Positions 1-8,000 of a DNA stretch of 64,000 nucleotides are shown in pieces; the first letter of the stretch is position 1; each line of letters starts with the position of its first letter. A program made the position numbers and the translations under genes. The notes below the pieces were generated by a model. The model was given only the letters and a program-made list of their open reading frames with translations, ran no database searches and was not told where the DNA came from. The DNA is from Alphaproteobacteria bacterium (lineage in GTDB: Bacteria; Myxococcota_A; UBA796; CAJQPC01), in contig JACKEV010000014.1 of the NCBI GenBank assembly GCA_020632795.1, positions 62,001 through 126,000 of the forward strand. The letters are read 5' to 3'.

Positions 1-377
1 ACGACCCCACGGCTGACACCAACGAAGCCCGGCTGCAGGTCGAGAAGGTGTCACTTGCGCTCGTGGACGACCTGACCGTCGGCGACGCGATCAACCTGTA
101 TACGCTACATGAAGCTCCATATCGCCCGTACTTGACGTACCGGGCGCGGGTGGCCCTTGACGGGCCGCTCTACTCGACGGAAGGTGGTTCCCTTGTCAGC
201 ATGGGTGACGATGAGGGGATTCGTCCGACGCCGCCTCCAGGGCGCGCCAAGGAGAGCCCCACGGGTCGCATCCGCGCCGGCCAACCACCCCCGAAGATGT
301 CCACCCCTCCCGGGCCGAAGGCCCACAACATGCGCAGGCGTTTTCAACGCAACAATCCATCCGAAACGGAGGACTGA
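1..377 (+). CDS. C-terminal part of DUF4255 (Pvc16-like) eCIS cap/terminator protein, 5' truncated by window
   Basis: The reading frame is open from the first codon at position 3 and ends 3 bases before the sheath start, leaving 124 residues of a longer protein. The stretch around PYRPYLTYRARVALDGP matches the end of DUF4255 proteins, where a 'PYRPSLxYxxRV' strand closes the fold. In eCIS particles this family (Pvc16 type) caps the tail and terminates the tube. After this strand the sequence is a proline- and arginine-rich tail (roughly the last 60 residues) that looks disordered. The GTG at 48 is in frame but would cut through the domain, so it is not the true start. The identification rests on a short segment and on synteny with the sheath gene. 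Confidence 0.6.
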   Translation, partial: DPTADTNEARLQVEKVSLALVDDLTVGDAINLYTLHEAPYRPYLTYRARVALDGPLYSTEGGSLVSMGDDEGIRPTPPPGRAKESPTGRIRAGQPPPKMSTPPGPKAHNMRRRFQRNNPSETED

Positions 378-380
378 TCA

Positions 381-2177
381 GTGGAATACCATACTCCTGG
401 TGTTTACATCCGCGAAGTCGACAGTGGCCCGAAGCCGATCGAGTCGGTCGCGACCGCTGTCCCGGGGTTCATCGGACTGTTCCCCTACAACCCCCCCGCT
501 GACGCCACCGCGATCACCGGCTCGGATGGCACCCGGCAGCTCCTGGGCAAGGTCCCGCCTCAGCTCGTCGACACCTCCGGCAAGATCACCGCGACCAACG
601 CCGAAGAGGCGGGCACCGCCCTGGCCCAGGCCTTCCGGTTCAAGAACCGCCAGGTCAAGGACGTCGCCAGGCTGATCGACCTCAACGGCCACAAGGTCAA
701 GATCGAGCCCGGCAGCAAGGGCCGGGTCAAGATCAGCGACACCAAGGACGCCAAGATCGCCGTCGAGGTGGCTGCGGTCGTCATGAGCGCCGAGGGCAAG
801 GTCGTCACCGAGGATGAGGAGCTCGTCGAGGAGCTCCTGAACACCATCCACGCCACCTTCCCGCTGGACAAGCCCAAGCCGAAGCACGCCAAGGACCTGC
901 TCGAGGTCTACGGCTACAGCTTCAAGGCCTCCGAGGCCTCCGCGCTGGTCTCCGAGTACTCCATCCCGCCCGTCGCGGTCACCAACAAGTCCGAGTTCTT
1001 CCGGTGGCTGCAGAGCTACTACGCGGAGTACCTGCTCAGCACCCGCTCCATCGAGGAGCTGGTCGGTGAGACCTTCGAGGATCCCGACGACGCGGCCGAC
1101 GCGGTCTTCGAGGCCCTCGGCAAGGACCCCGCCCTCAAGGACCAGTTCCAGGAGTGGCTGTCCCAGCCCCAGGTCTTCAACTTCGTGGCCGGCGTCAACG
1201 GCTTCTACGACAACGGCGGCGGCAAGTCCTACGTCTACCTCATGGGTGTGAAGGACCTCGAGTGCTCCATCCGCGAGAACCAGGCGGACAAGCTGGGCCT
1301 CTACGCCTTCGACGACATCGACGACATGGCGATGATGGTCGCCCCGGGCCTCCTCCCGCACCAGCAGAAGGAGATGCTGGAGCTGTGCGAGATCCGCAAG
1401 GACCGCTTCGCGATCCTCGACGGCCCGATCGTCTCCGACGGCTCGATGGACATCCCCGCGTCCGAGAAGGGCTACGGCGCCATCTACGTGCCGTGGGTCA
1501 AGGTCACCAAGCCGAGCTGGTTCAAGGGCAACCAGGACCACATCAAGGTCACCGGCCCCAACCGCCGCAAGCTCATCAAGACCGAGCGCAACGAGCTGTT
1601 CGTGCCCCCCAGCGGGTTCATGGCCGGCATCTTCGCGCGCGTCGACGGCGAGCGCGGCGTGCACAAGGCCCCGGCCAACGAGCTGGTCATGGGCATCACC
1701 GGCCTGAGCCAGAACATCAACCGGATCGAGCAGGCCCAGTACAACACGCGCGGCATCAACGTCGTCCGCGTGTTCAAGGATCGCGGCATCCGGGTCTGGG
1801 GTGCGCGCACCCTGGCCACGAAGTCCGACCCGAGCTGGAAGTACATCAACGTCCGCCGCCTCTTCATCATGATCGAGCAGTCGATCATGGTCGGGTCCCA
1901 GTGGGCCGTCTTCGAGCCCAACGACCAGACCCTCTGGAAGAAGCTGGTGCGCGACGTTCGCGCCTACCTGCTCCGCGTCTGGCGCTCCGGCGCGCTCTTC
2001 GGCGCGACCCCCGAGGAGGCTTTCTACGTCAAGTGCGACGACGAAACCAACCCTCGATACTTGATCGACGCCGGTCAGGTCAACGTCCAGATCGGAATTT
2101 GTCCTGTAAAGCCCGCAGAGTTTGTTATCTTCTCTATCGGTCAGTGGGATGGCGGTGCCCTCATTGAGGAGGTCTGA
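381..2177 (+). CDS. eCIS contractile sheath protein 1 (phage tail sheath family)
   Basis: This 598-residue protein forms the outer contractile sheath. The N-terminus, EYHTPGVYIREVDSGPKPIE, is the typical sheath start (PGVYIxEV) and a second hallmark, VRVFKDRGIRVWGARTLA, lies near residues 460-480, followed by INVRRLFIMIEQSI. These C-terminal elements form the conserved protease-resistant sheath core. At 598 residues it is longer than the second sheath in this locus (395), with the extra length in the central variable region at about residues 80-270. The GTG start is preceded by GGAGG at 369-373 with good spacing and follows the DUF4255 stop by 3 bases, so the two are translationally linked. 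Confidence 0.93.
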   Translation: MEYHTPGVYIREVDSGPKPIESVATAVPGFIGLFPYNPPADATAITGSDGTRQLLGKVPPQLVDTSGKITATNAEEAGTALAQAFRFKNRQVKDVARLIDLNGHKVKIEPGSKGRVKISDTKDAKIAVEVAAVVMSAEGKVVTEDEELVEELLNTIHATFPLDKPKPKHAKDLLEVYGYSFKASEASALVSEYSIPPVAVTNKSEFFRWLQSYYAEYLLSTRSIEELVGETFEDPDDAADAVFEALGKDPALKDQFQEWLSQPQVFNFVAGVNGFYDNGGGKSYVYLMGVKDLECSIRENQADKLGLYAFDDIDDMAMMVAPGLLPHQQKEMLELCEIRKDRFAILDGPIVSDGSMDIPASEKGYGAIYVPWVKVTKPSWFKGNQDHIKVTGPNRRKLIKTERNELFVPPSGFMAGIFARVDGERGVHKAPANELVMGITGLSQNINRIEQAQYNTRGINVVRVFKDRGIRVWGARTLATKSDPSWKYINVRRLFIMIEQSIMVGSQWAVFEPNDQTLWKKLVRDVRAYLLRVWRSGALFGATPEEAFYVKCDDETNPRYLIDAGQVNVQIGICPVKPAEFVIFSIGQWDGGALIEEV

Positions 2178-2247
2178 TTCCCCCTGATCGTTCCCCGGCC
2201 GGTGGGCTCGACCACCCACAGGCTAACAACCAAGACAGGAGCACAAC

Positions 2248-2691
2248 GTGCCTACCGAAGAACTGTTCGGCGCTTATCACTTCCTCCTGGAGATCCAGGG
2301 CATCATCGGCGACACCAAGGTGATCGTCGGCGGCTTCAAGTCCGTCAGCGGCATGGACTCGGAGACGGAGATCATCGAGTTCAAGCAGGGCAACGACAAG
2401 GTCGTTCGCAAGAAGCCGGGCCGCACCACCTACGCCAACATCGTCCTCGAGCGCGGCTACACCGCGACCGATGACCTGTGGCAGTGGCGCAAGAACATCG
2501 AGGATGGCAAGATCGACCGCCGCGCCGGTTCGATCATCGTCCTCGATCAGGACGGCGAGACCGAGGTCGCCCGCTACAACTTCTACGAAGGCTGGCCCTG
2601 CAAGTGGCATGTCCCGGAGATGGACTCCGACTCCTCGGCGATGGCGATCGAGAAGATCGAGATCGCGACCGAGAAGGTCGAGCGCGCCTAG
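2248..2691 (+). CDS. eCIS inner tube protein 1 (gp19/Hcp-like)
   Basis: This 147-residue protein is the inner tube subunit of the T4 gp19 / Hcp-like family (Pvc1/Pvc5 type), which stacks as hexameric rings inside the sheath. Family features visible are the YHFLLEIQG start, GFKSVSGMDSETEIIEFKQG at about 25-45, the IVLERGYTATDDLWQWR segment near 70-87, and the terminal SSAMAIEKIEIATEKVER strand. The start is GTG with AGGAG about 8 bases upstream. It follows sheath 1 by 70 bases, as expected for a sheath-tube pair. A second tube gene of similar size lies at 4569. Confidence 0.93.
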   Translation: MPTEELFGAYHFLLEIQGIIGDTKVIVGGFKSVSGMDSETEIIEFKQGNDKVVRKKPGRTTYANIVLERGYTATDDLWQWRKNIEDGKIDRRAGSIIVLDQDGETEVARYNFYEGWPCKWHVPEMDSDSSAMAIEKIEIATEKVERA

Positions 2692-2744
2692 TGACGGCAG
2701 CGTCCTCAAGCTGATGCGGAACCCCGAGCTGGAGTGGTAGGGAC

Positions 2745-3110
2745 ATGGAGCTGAAGACCGAATACGAGTTCATTCTTCCGCGTGGGTACGTCGACAAGGA
2801 CGGCGTGCTGCACAAGGAAGGGGTGATGCGCCTGGCGAACGCCAAGGACGAGATCGTCCCCTTGAACGACATTCGGGTTCAGCGAAACCGTGCCTACCTG
2901 ATCATCGTGCTGCTCAGCCGTGTGATCAACCGGCTCGGGACTCTCGCCGAGGTCAACACCGGGATCATCGAGAACATGTTCGCGAGCGATCTCCGGTTCC
3001 TCGAAGAGATGTACAACCGCATCAACGAGGACGAGGCAGTGGTGCGCGTGAGTTGTCCCGAGTGCGGCGCGAAGTTCGATAAGGAGTTCGGGCGCCTGGG
3101 GGAATCGTAA
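2745..3110 (+). CDS. Phage tail assembly-like protein of eCIS loci with CPxC motif
   Basis: This 121-residue protein matches the small 'phage tail assembly' protein often found after the first tube gene in eCIS loci. It starts ELKTEYEFILPRGYVDKDG, has a conserved central segment that sets reading-out of an LxxIxxQRNRAYLxxxLLSRVI type, and ends with CPECG, a two-cysteine knuckle that could bind metal only with partners. A chaperone or adaptor role in tail building is inferred from position and family. The stop codon overlaps the reading frame of the next small gene, and a run of five G (3098-3102) sits just before it. A ribosomal frameshift into that frame is possible and is discussed as a finding. 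Confidence 0.7.
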   Translation: MELKTEYEFILPRGYVDKDGVLHKEGVMRLANAKDEIVPLNDIRVQRNRAYLIIVLLSRVINRLGTLAEVNTGIIENMFASDLRFLEEMYNRINEDEAVVRVSCPECGAKFDKEFGRLGES

Positions 3111-3265
3111 GCTACCCCTTGGAGAACATCTTCAAGGAGGTAGCGTTCGTCGCGTACCACTTCCACTGGGACCGGGAGGCCCTCCTGGACATGACGCACC
3201 GCGAGCGTCATGCCTGGGTCAAGGAGATCTCTCGTATCAACGAGAAGATCAACTCGTCTCGCTAG
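3104..3265 (+). CDS. DUF6760-like small eCIS protein, start codon unclear
   Basis: About 50 residues, read SYPLENIFKEVAFVAYHFHW followed by HRERHAWVKEISRINEKIN, match the small DUF6760 family found in eCIS clusters between the assembly protein and later structural genes. The function of the family is not known to me. The frame is -1 relative to the upstream gene and opens after a stop at 3080-3082. No ATG, GTG or CTG start lies between that stop and the conserved region; the only usual start is TTG at 3119, which would remove the SYP residues. It may start at a non-standard codon or be made as a frameshift fusion. The left edge given here is a compromise. Confidence 0.6.
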   Translation: MVSYPLENIFKEVAFVAYHFHWDREALLDMTHRERHAWVKEISRINEKINSSR

Positions 3266-3280
3266 TGGTTTCTACGTGAG

Positions 3281-3316
3281 GCCTCGCCCCTGGAACCTGG
3301 GTTCCGGAGGCGAGGC
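3281..3316 (+). promoter_or_regulatory. Long near-perfect RNA hairpin between the two sheath-tube cassettes
   Basis: Positions 3281-3297 pair with 3300-3316 to give a 17-base-pair stem with one mismatch and one G-T wobble, closed by a tiny loop around 3298-3299. No run of T follows, so it is not a classical intrinsic terminator. It could stabilise the upstream mRNA end, act as a processing site or attenuate expression of sheath 2. The pairing is directly visible; the role is inferred. Confidence 0.65.
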
Positions 3317-3360
3317 ACATGTGCCTGCGGGCCTGGCCCGCTGGAAGGTTCGGTGCGGGA

Positions 3361-4548
3361 ATGAAGCCTGGGATTTCGGTACAGCACACGGCGCTGCCCA
3401 CCCGGCGGTATGGCCTGGTCCGGTGTGACATCGCCGGCATCATCGGCTTCATCCCGAAGGGTCGGTGGCCGGTGGACGCCGTGGCCGGTGACTTCGTCGA
3501 GCTGACGTTGCGCCGCACCCGCGAGCTGCTGGATCATCCCCTGCGGCGCCTGTTCGATCCCGCCTCCCGCCGGGCGGTCCAGGCGTTCTTCGACAACGGC
3601 GGGGACCAGTGCCACCTCTTCGGCGTGTGCATCGAGGCCGAGGAGGACGTGCGGGCGCCCACGAGCGCCCAGAGCGTCCTGGGGCCGCTGCTCGAGCGGC
3701 TCCGCGGCGAAGAGGAGATCGCGCTGCTGGCGGTCCCCGGGGCGGCCTACCTCCGGGTCAACTTCTCCAGGTCCGGCAAGGTCTTCGGCGACGCGGACGC
3801 GCTCTATCTGGAGCTGCTCAACCACTGCGTCGAGATGAACAACCGCTTCCTCGTCATCGACGCCCCCCGGGGGCTCCACGGGGAGGGCCTGGCGGCCTGG
3901 TTGGCGAACTTCCGCGAACAGCGCAGCGACAACCTCGCTTTCGGGGCGGTATACTACCCCTGGCTCCGAAACGGCGATGAGCTGATGGCCCCCTCTGGCG
4001 CGATCCTGGGTGTGTTTGCCCGCACCGAGCGGGAGCACTCGCCCTTTGGCGTCGTCTGGCCCCCCGCGAACGTGCCCGTGCACGGCGTCACCCACCCCGA
4101 CGTCGAGCTGCGCTGGGACGAGGTGGGGACGATCACCCAGGCCGGGGCCAACCCGATCGTCGCCCAGCCGGGCCGCGGCGTCGTGGTCTTCGGCGCCCGG
4201 ACGCTCTCCAACGACCCCCGCTGGGAGTTCATCAACTCCCGTCGGATCGTCTCCCTGGTGGCCGAGCAGCTCCGGCGGGACAACGAATGGGTGGTCTTCG
4301 AGCACAATAATCAGATGATGTGGAAGGTACTGGAGCGCGACGTCTCCGCTCGCCTCGCCGAGTTCTGGGAGGCCGGCATGCTCACCGGCGACGCCGCCGG
4401 GAAGGACTACCTCGTGCGCTGCGACGAGGAGACCAACACCAAGGAGGATCGTGAGGCGGGCCGGCTTCACGTCCAGGTGCTGCTGCGGCCGATCAACACC
4501 ACCGAGCACATCACCATCGACCTTCGCCTCGGCGAAGGTGAAGTCTAG
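3361..4548 (+). CDS. eCIS contractile sheath protein 2 (phage tail sheath family)
   Basis: This 395-residue protein is a second sheath subunit. Hallmarks are the NSRRIVSLVAEQL segment preceded by GRGVVVFGARTLSNDPRWEF (about residues 280-300), the FEHNNQMMWKVLERDVSARL stretch and the end with VLLRPINTTEHITIDL. The N-terminus KPGISVQHTALPTRRYGL resembles short sheath paralogues that attach the baseplate end. An in-frame ATG at 3319 lies directly against the hairpin at 3281-3316; I prefer ATG 3361 because it puts the conserved start at residue 1. It shares the C-terminal core with sheath 1 but lacks much of its central insertion. It pairs with the tube gene 20 bases downstream. Confidence 0.92.
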   Translation: MKPGISVQHTALPTRRYGLVRCDIAGIIGFIPKGRWPVDAVAGDFVELTLRRTRELLDHPLRRLFDPASRRAVQAFFDNGGDQCHLFGVCIEAEEDVRAPTSAQSVLGPLLERLRGEEEIALLAVPGAAYLRVNFSRSGKVFGDADALYLELLNHCVEMNNRFLVIDAPRGLHGEGLAAWLANFREQRSDNLAFGAVYYPWLRNGDELMAPSGAILGVFARTEREHSPFGVVWPPANVPVHGVTHPDVELRWDEVGTITQAGANPIVAQPGRGVVVFGARTLSNDPRWEFINSRRIVSLVAEQLRRDNEWVVFEHNNQMMWKVLERDVSARLAEFWEAGMLTGDAAGKDYLVRCDEETNTKEDREAGRLHVQVLLRPINTTEHITIDLRLGEGEV

Positions 4549-4568
4549 CTTCTGAGGAGGCACCCGAC

Positions 4569-5006
4569 ATGGCGCGCGACAACATCATCGAGCCGGAAGG
4601 CAACTTCATCTTCGAGCTCGAAATCGACGGCATCTCCGTGGCGCAGTTCATGGAGTGCAGCGGCATCAAGACCAGCACCCAGATCTTCGAGCTGGAGGAG
4701 GGCGGCGTGAACCACCGTGTTCACAAGCTGCCTGGGCAGTCCCGCTGGGAGAACCTCGTGCTGCGCTACGGCGTCACCCCGGACACCTCTCTGCTGGCCT
4801 GGCGGAACGAGGTGCTGGAAGATGGCTTTGATAAGCGTCGTAACGGTGCGATAATCGTGAAGAACCTCGCTATGGAGGAGGTGCGCCGCTACTCGTTCGT
4901 CAACGCATGGCCCGTCGCCTACGAGGGGCCCAGCTTCGCGTCCAGCGGAGCTGAGCTGGCCATCGAGATGATCGAACTGGCGCACCACGGCATCACCGTC
5001 AGCTAG
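4569..5006 (+). CDS. eCIS inner tube protein 2 (gp19/Hcp-like)
   Basis: This 145-residue tube subunit has the family pattern: FIFELEIDGISVAQFMECSG near the N-terminus, KLPGQSRWENLVLRYGVT at about 55-75, a W-R-E motif in LLAWRNEVLEDG, and SGAELAIEMIELAHHGI at the end. eCIS particles often carry two or three tube paralogues; the one placed after the baseplate-proximal sheath usually initiates the tube on the hub. That specific role is inferred from order. A strong GAGGAGG lies 6-12 bases before the ATG, and the gene follows sheath 2 by 20 bases. Confidence 0.92.
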   Translation: MARDNIIEPEGNFIFELEIDGISVAQFMECSGIKTSTQIFELEEGGVNHRVHKLPGQSRWENLVLRYGVTPDTSLLAWRNEVLEDGFDKRRNGAIIVKNLAMEEVRRYSFVNAWPVAYEGPSFASSGAELAIEMIELAHHGITVS

Positions 5007-5034
5007 GCCCAAATCCGTCCAGGAGATCGGGACA

Positions 5035-8000
5035 ATGGAAGGCAAGTACCCCGGAAGCAGGCTGGTAGGTCGGCTCGAGAGCCGCATGAGCCGGAGGCCG
5101 CGCATCGGCCTCTCGCCGTCCTTCTATGCGCGCTTCGGGCTCGCCGATCCCTGGATCGACACGTCGCTCGACGCCGCGCCGGGCGAGGTTGACGACGCCT
5201 TCACCTTCCTCTCGGCCCGCCCGTACTTCCAGATGATGCGGCGCCTGGCCCTCTCCCGCTGGTGGCGGGAGCGGCGTCGGCAGCGCTTCGAACGGGGTCG
5301 GATCGGCCTGCGGACCGCAGACCGCCGTCGCTTCCCCGGTGAGGCCCCCAAGGCGCGCCCGATCATCGGCGGTCTGTGGGATCGAACCCTGGATATGGGC
5401 GCGATGGCGCTGCCGGAGCCCTGGGCCCCTGCCGCTGCGGAGGACACCGCGCAGCAGGCCGGAGCCACCTCCGGCGCCCGTCGTCGGAACCTCCCCTCTC
5501 GCCCGGTTGCCTCGCCCTGGCTGGTGCGGCCGTACACCCCGGCGCGCGTCGCGGCCCGCCCCGAGCGCCGAGAGGTCGCCGAGCCCGCGCCCGCCGTCCG
5601 CCCCGAGCGCCGCGCTGCCCCCACCTCGACCCCGGTCACCCCGCGCCAGGCCCGCCCCGCTGCCGAACCTGTGGTGATTCGCGAGGTTGTTTCTTCACCT
5701 TCGAGCGATGCTGCCCCGCCGGCTCCCTCGAAGGCGGCCCCCTCCGCTGCGAGCGGGTCGTCGCCCGCTGCGGCAAGGTCGAGCGCCCCCCGGGCGACGA
5801 CGGCCAGCCCCGCAGCCGACCGGACCGAGCAGGCCGCACCTCAGCCGACGGCAGCCCGGCCCCGGCCGATCGCGGCGTCTGCGGCCCCGACCGCCGAGCC
5901 CGGGTCGACCGCCGAGCCCAGGTCGCCCGCTGGGGCCTCCACCCCGGCCCGGCCCACGGCCCGCCCGACGACGGCTGCCTCCACCCCGACGGTGTCAGCC
6001 TCCGATCAGCCCGATGCCCCGACGTCCTCGACCTCTTTGGTCGAGCGCATCGCTCGCCGGGCGACGGCCTCGCCGGTCACCGCTGCGTCTGTGCCCTCCG
6101 CCGAGGCGGCCCCCGCTCGCGCCGCCACGCCCGCGACAGCTTCCACGAAGACGGCCGTTGAAACGACGCTCCCGGTCACCTCGGCGGCTCCCGTTGCGCC
6201 GATCGCCCAGGAGCCTGTCGCGGCCGGGTTCGCGCCGCCCGCCGAGCCGCCCGCGCGGATTCGCCCCGCCGAGCGCGCAGGTCGCCGCCTCGCTGCGGTG
6301 GTCGACGCTCGGGATCCCATCGCCCGCGTCCTCGAAGACGCCGCACCCCTGCTCGACGAGGGGACCCGTCGCGCGGTGCGCCAGGTCATCGAGGTCACCC
6401 GTCACCTCGACGACGCCGAGCGCGTCATCCGGGTCCAGCGGGTCCTCCGGCGCAGCGCCCCTACCCGCTTCGTCCAGGACGCCATCGAGGATGTGGCCTC
6501 GTCGGCCCGCCCCGCGTCCTTTGCGGCAGGCCGGATCCCTGAGTCCGGTCGGCGGACGTTCGGCCTTCGCCCGGTGCTCTTCGGCTCCCCGGCCATGCAG
6601 ACCGTCGAGCCGGAGCCCGTGGCCTCCCCGGCCGAGGAGACCTCGCGTCCCCGCCGTCAGCCCCGCAGCGCCCCGACCCACCGTCGCCCGTCGGTGGCCT
6701 GGGCGGCGGCCCGCGCGGTGACGGGGATCCAGGCGCCTGGCGCTCCGGCGCCCCGCGCCTCTGCCGACCGCGCCCCGATGACGGGTGCTCCGGCGTCCCG
6801 GACTTCGGCCCCCAGCGGTCCTTCGGCCTCCAGCCCCCCGGCCGTTGAGCGTCCGATCTCCCGCCGCACTTCGGTCAGCCGCGCTGTGGCCGCCGCAGGT
6901 GCCATGCGGTCCGTGGAGGCTTCGGAGACCCCGACCAGCACCGCGACCCCCGCGCAGTCGTCGTCCGAAACGCCGCGCTCATCGACCTCTCCGGTGGGTG
7001 TGCCCTCCGGCGCGCCGGCGGTCCCGGGTCGGACCCTTCGCACCGCCGTCGCGCCCTCTCTCTCCGCGTCCCCCGTCGGCCGCCAGGTTCGCGCGCTCGG
7101 CGAGGCGGTCACGCCGGATCGGCTCACCGCGAGCCCCGTGCTTCGCAGCGCCCGGCGCGCCGCCGTGACCCGGATGGTGACCTCCGAAGACGGCGTCTAC
7201 GTCGCCGCTCCAGCAGAGGTTTCCCCGGTTGAAGCGGGTGATCGCTCCTCACCCCGGGCTGCGTCCGCTGGCGCCAGGGTGGTGCGCGGTGGGTTGACCC
7301 CCGCCGCGACCCGCGCCCCCGCGCCCCAGCAGGCGTTCGAGGCGCCCCGCTCGCCCCGGACGGAGCGCGCGCCGGCCTCTCGGCCCGCCTCGGCTCAAAG
7401 CACGCCTGAGACGGTGGATTTCGCTGCACCGACCGAAGCCCCCACCCAGCGGGCTGCGCGTCGGGCCGCCGCGCGTCCCTCCACCCTCGCGCCCCGCGTC
7501 GACCGCCCGGTGGAGGCGCCCATCGCGCCCTCCGTCCTGCGTCGCCAGCCCGTTGAGCAGGTTGAAGCGCTGGCTTCGGCCACACCGATGACGCTGGCCG
7601 TCGAGCGCCTGCTGCGCAGCGGCGCGCCGGCCGCCGCGCAGCACCCCCTGGTCCAGCGTCTCCTGGGCGCGACCCCTGTGCCCGCCGAGAGCGCCGCCGA
7701 GGCGACCGTCGCCGGGCCGGTGGAGCGCATCCAGGCCCGCGCTGACGAGGCTCCGGGCCGCGTCGGCACGGCCACGGACTGGGCCGCTGAGCGCCTCTCG
7801 ACCACCGGTCTTCCCCGGGATCGGGCGAACGCGCCGGCCTCGCTGCTGCCTCGGATGGCGCCGGTGATGCACGAGACCCCCATCGTGCTGACGGCTCACA
7901 GCGAGTCCGAGGCTCAGGCCATCGCCCAGCAGGTCCGCCAGCAGCTCCCGCGGGCCGAGGTCAGGGTTCGCCGGTCTCCCTGGTTGGAGCGTCCGTATTC

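Noticed and set aside
378..2219. Long minus-strand open frame opposite sheath 1
   Set aside because: It is the GC-rich shadow of the sheath gene, with Leu/Asp/Val-biased sequence, no recognisable domain, and no supported start. The sheath is certain.
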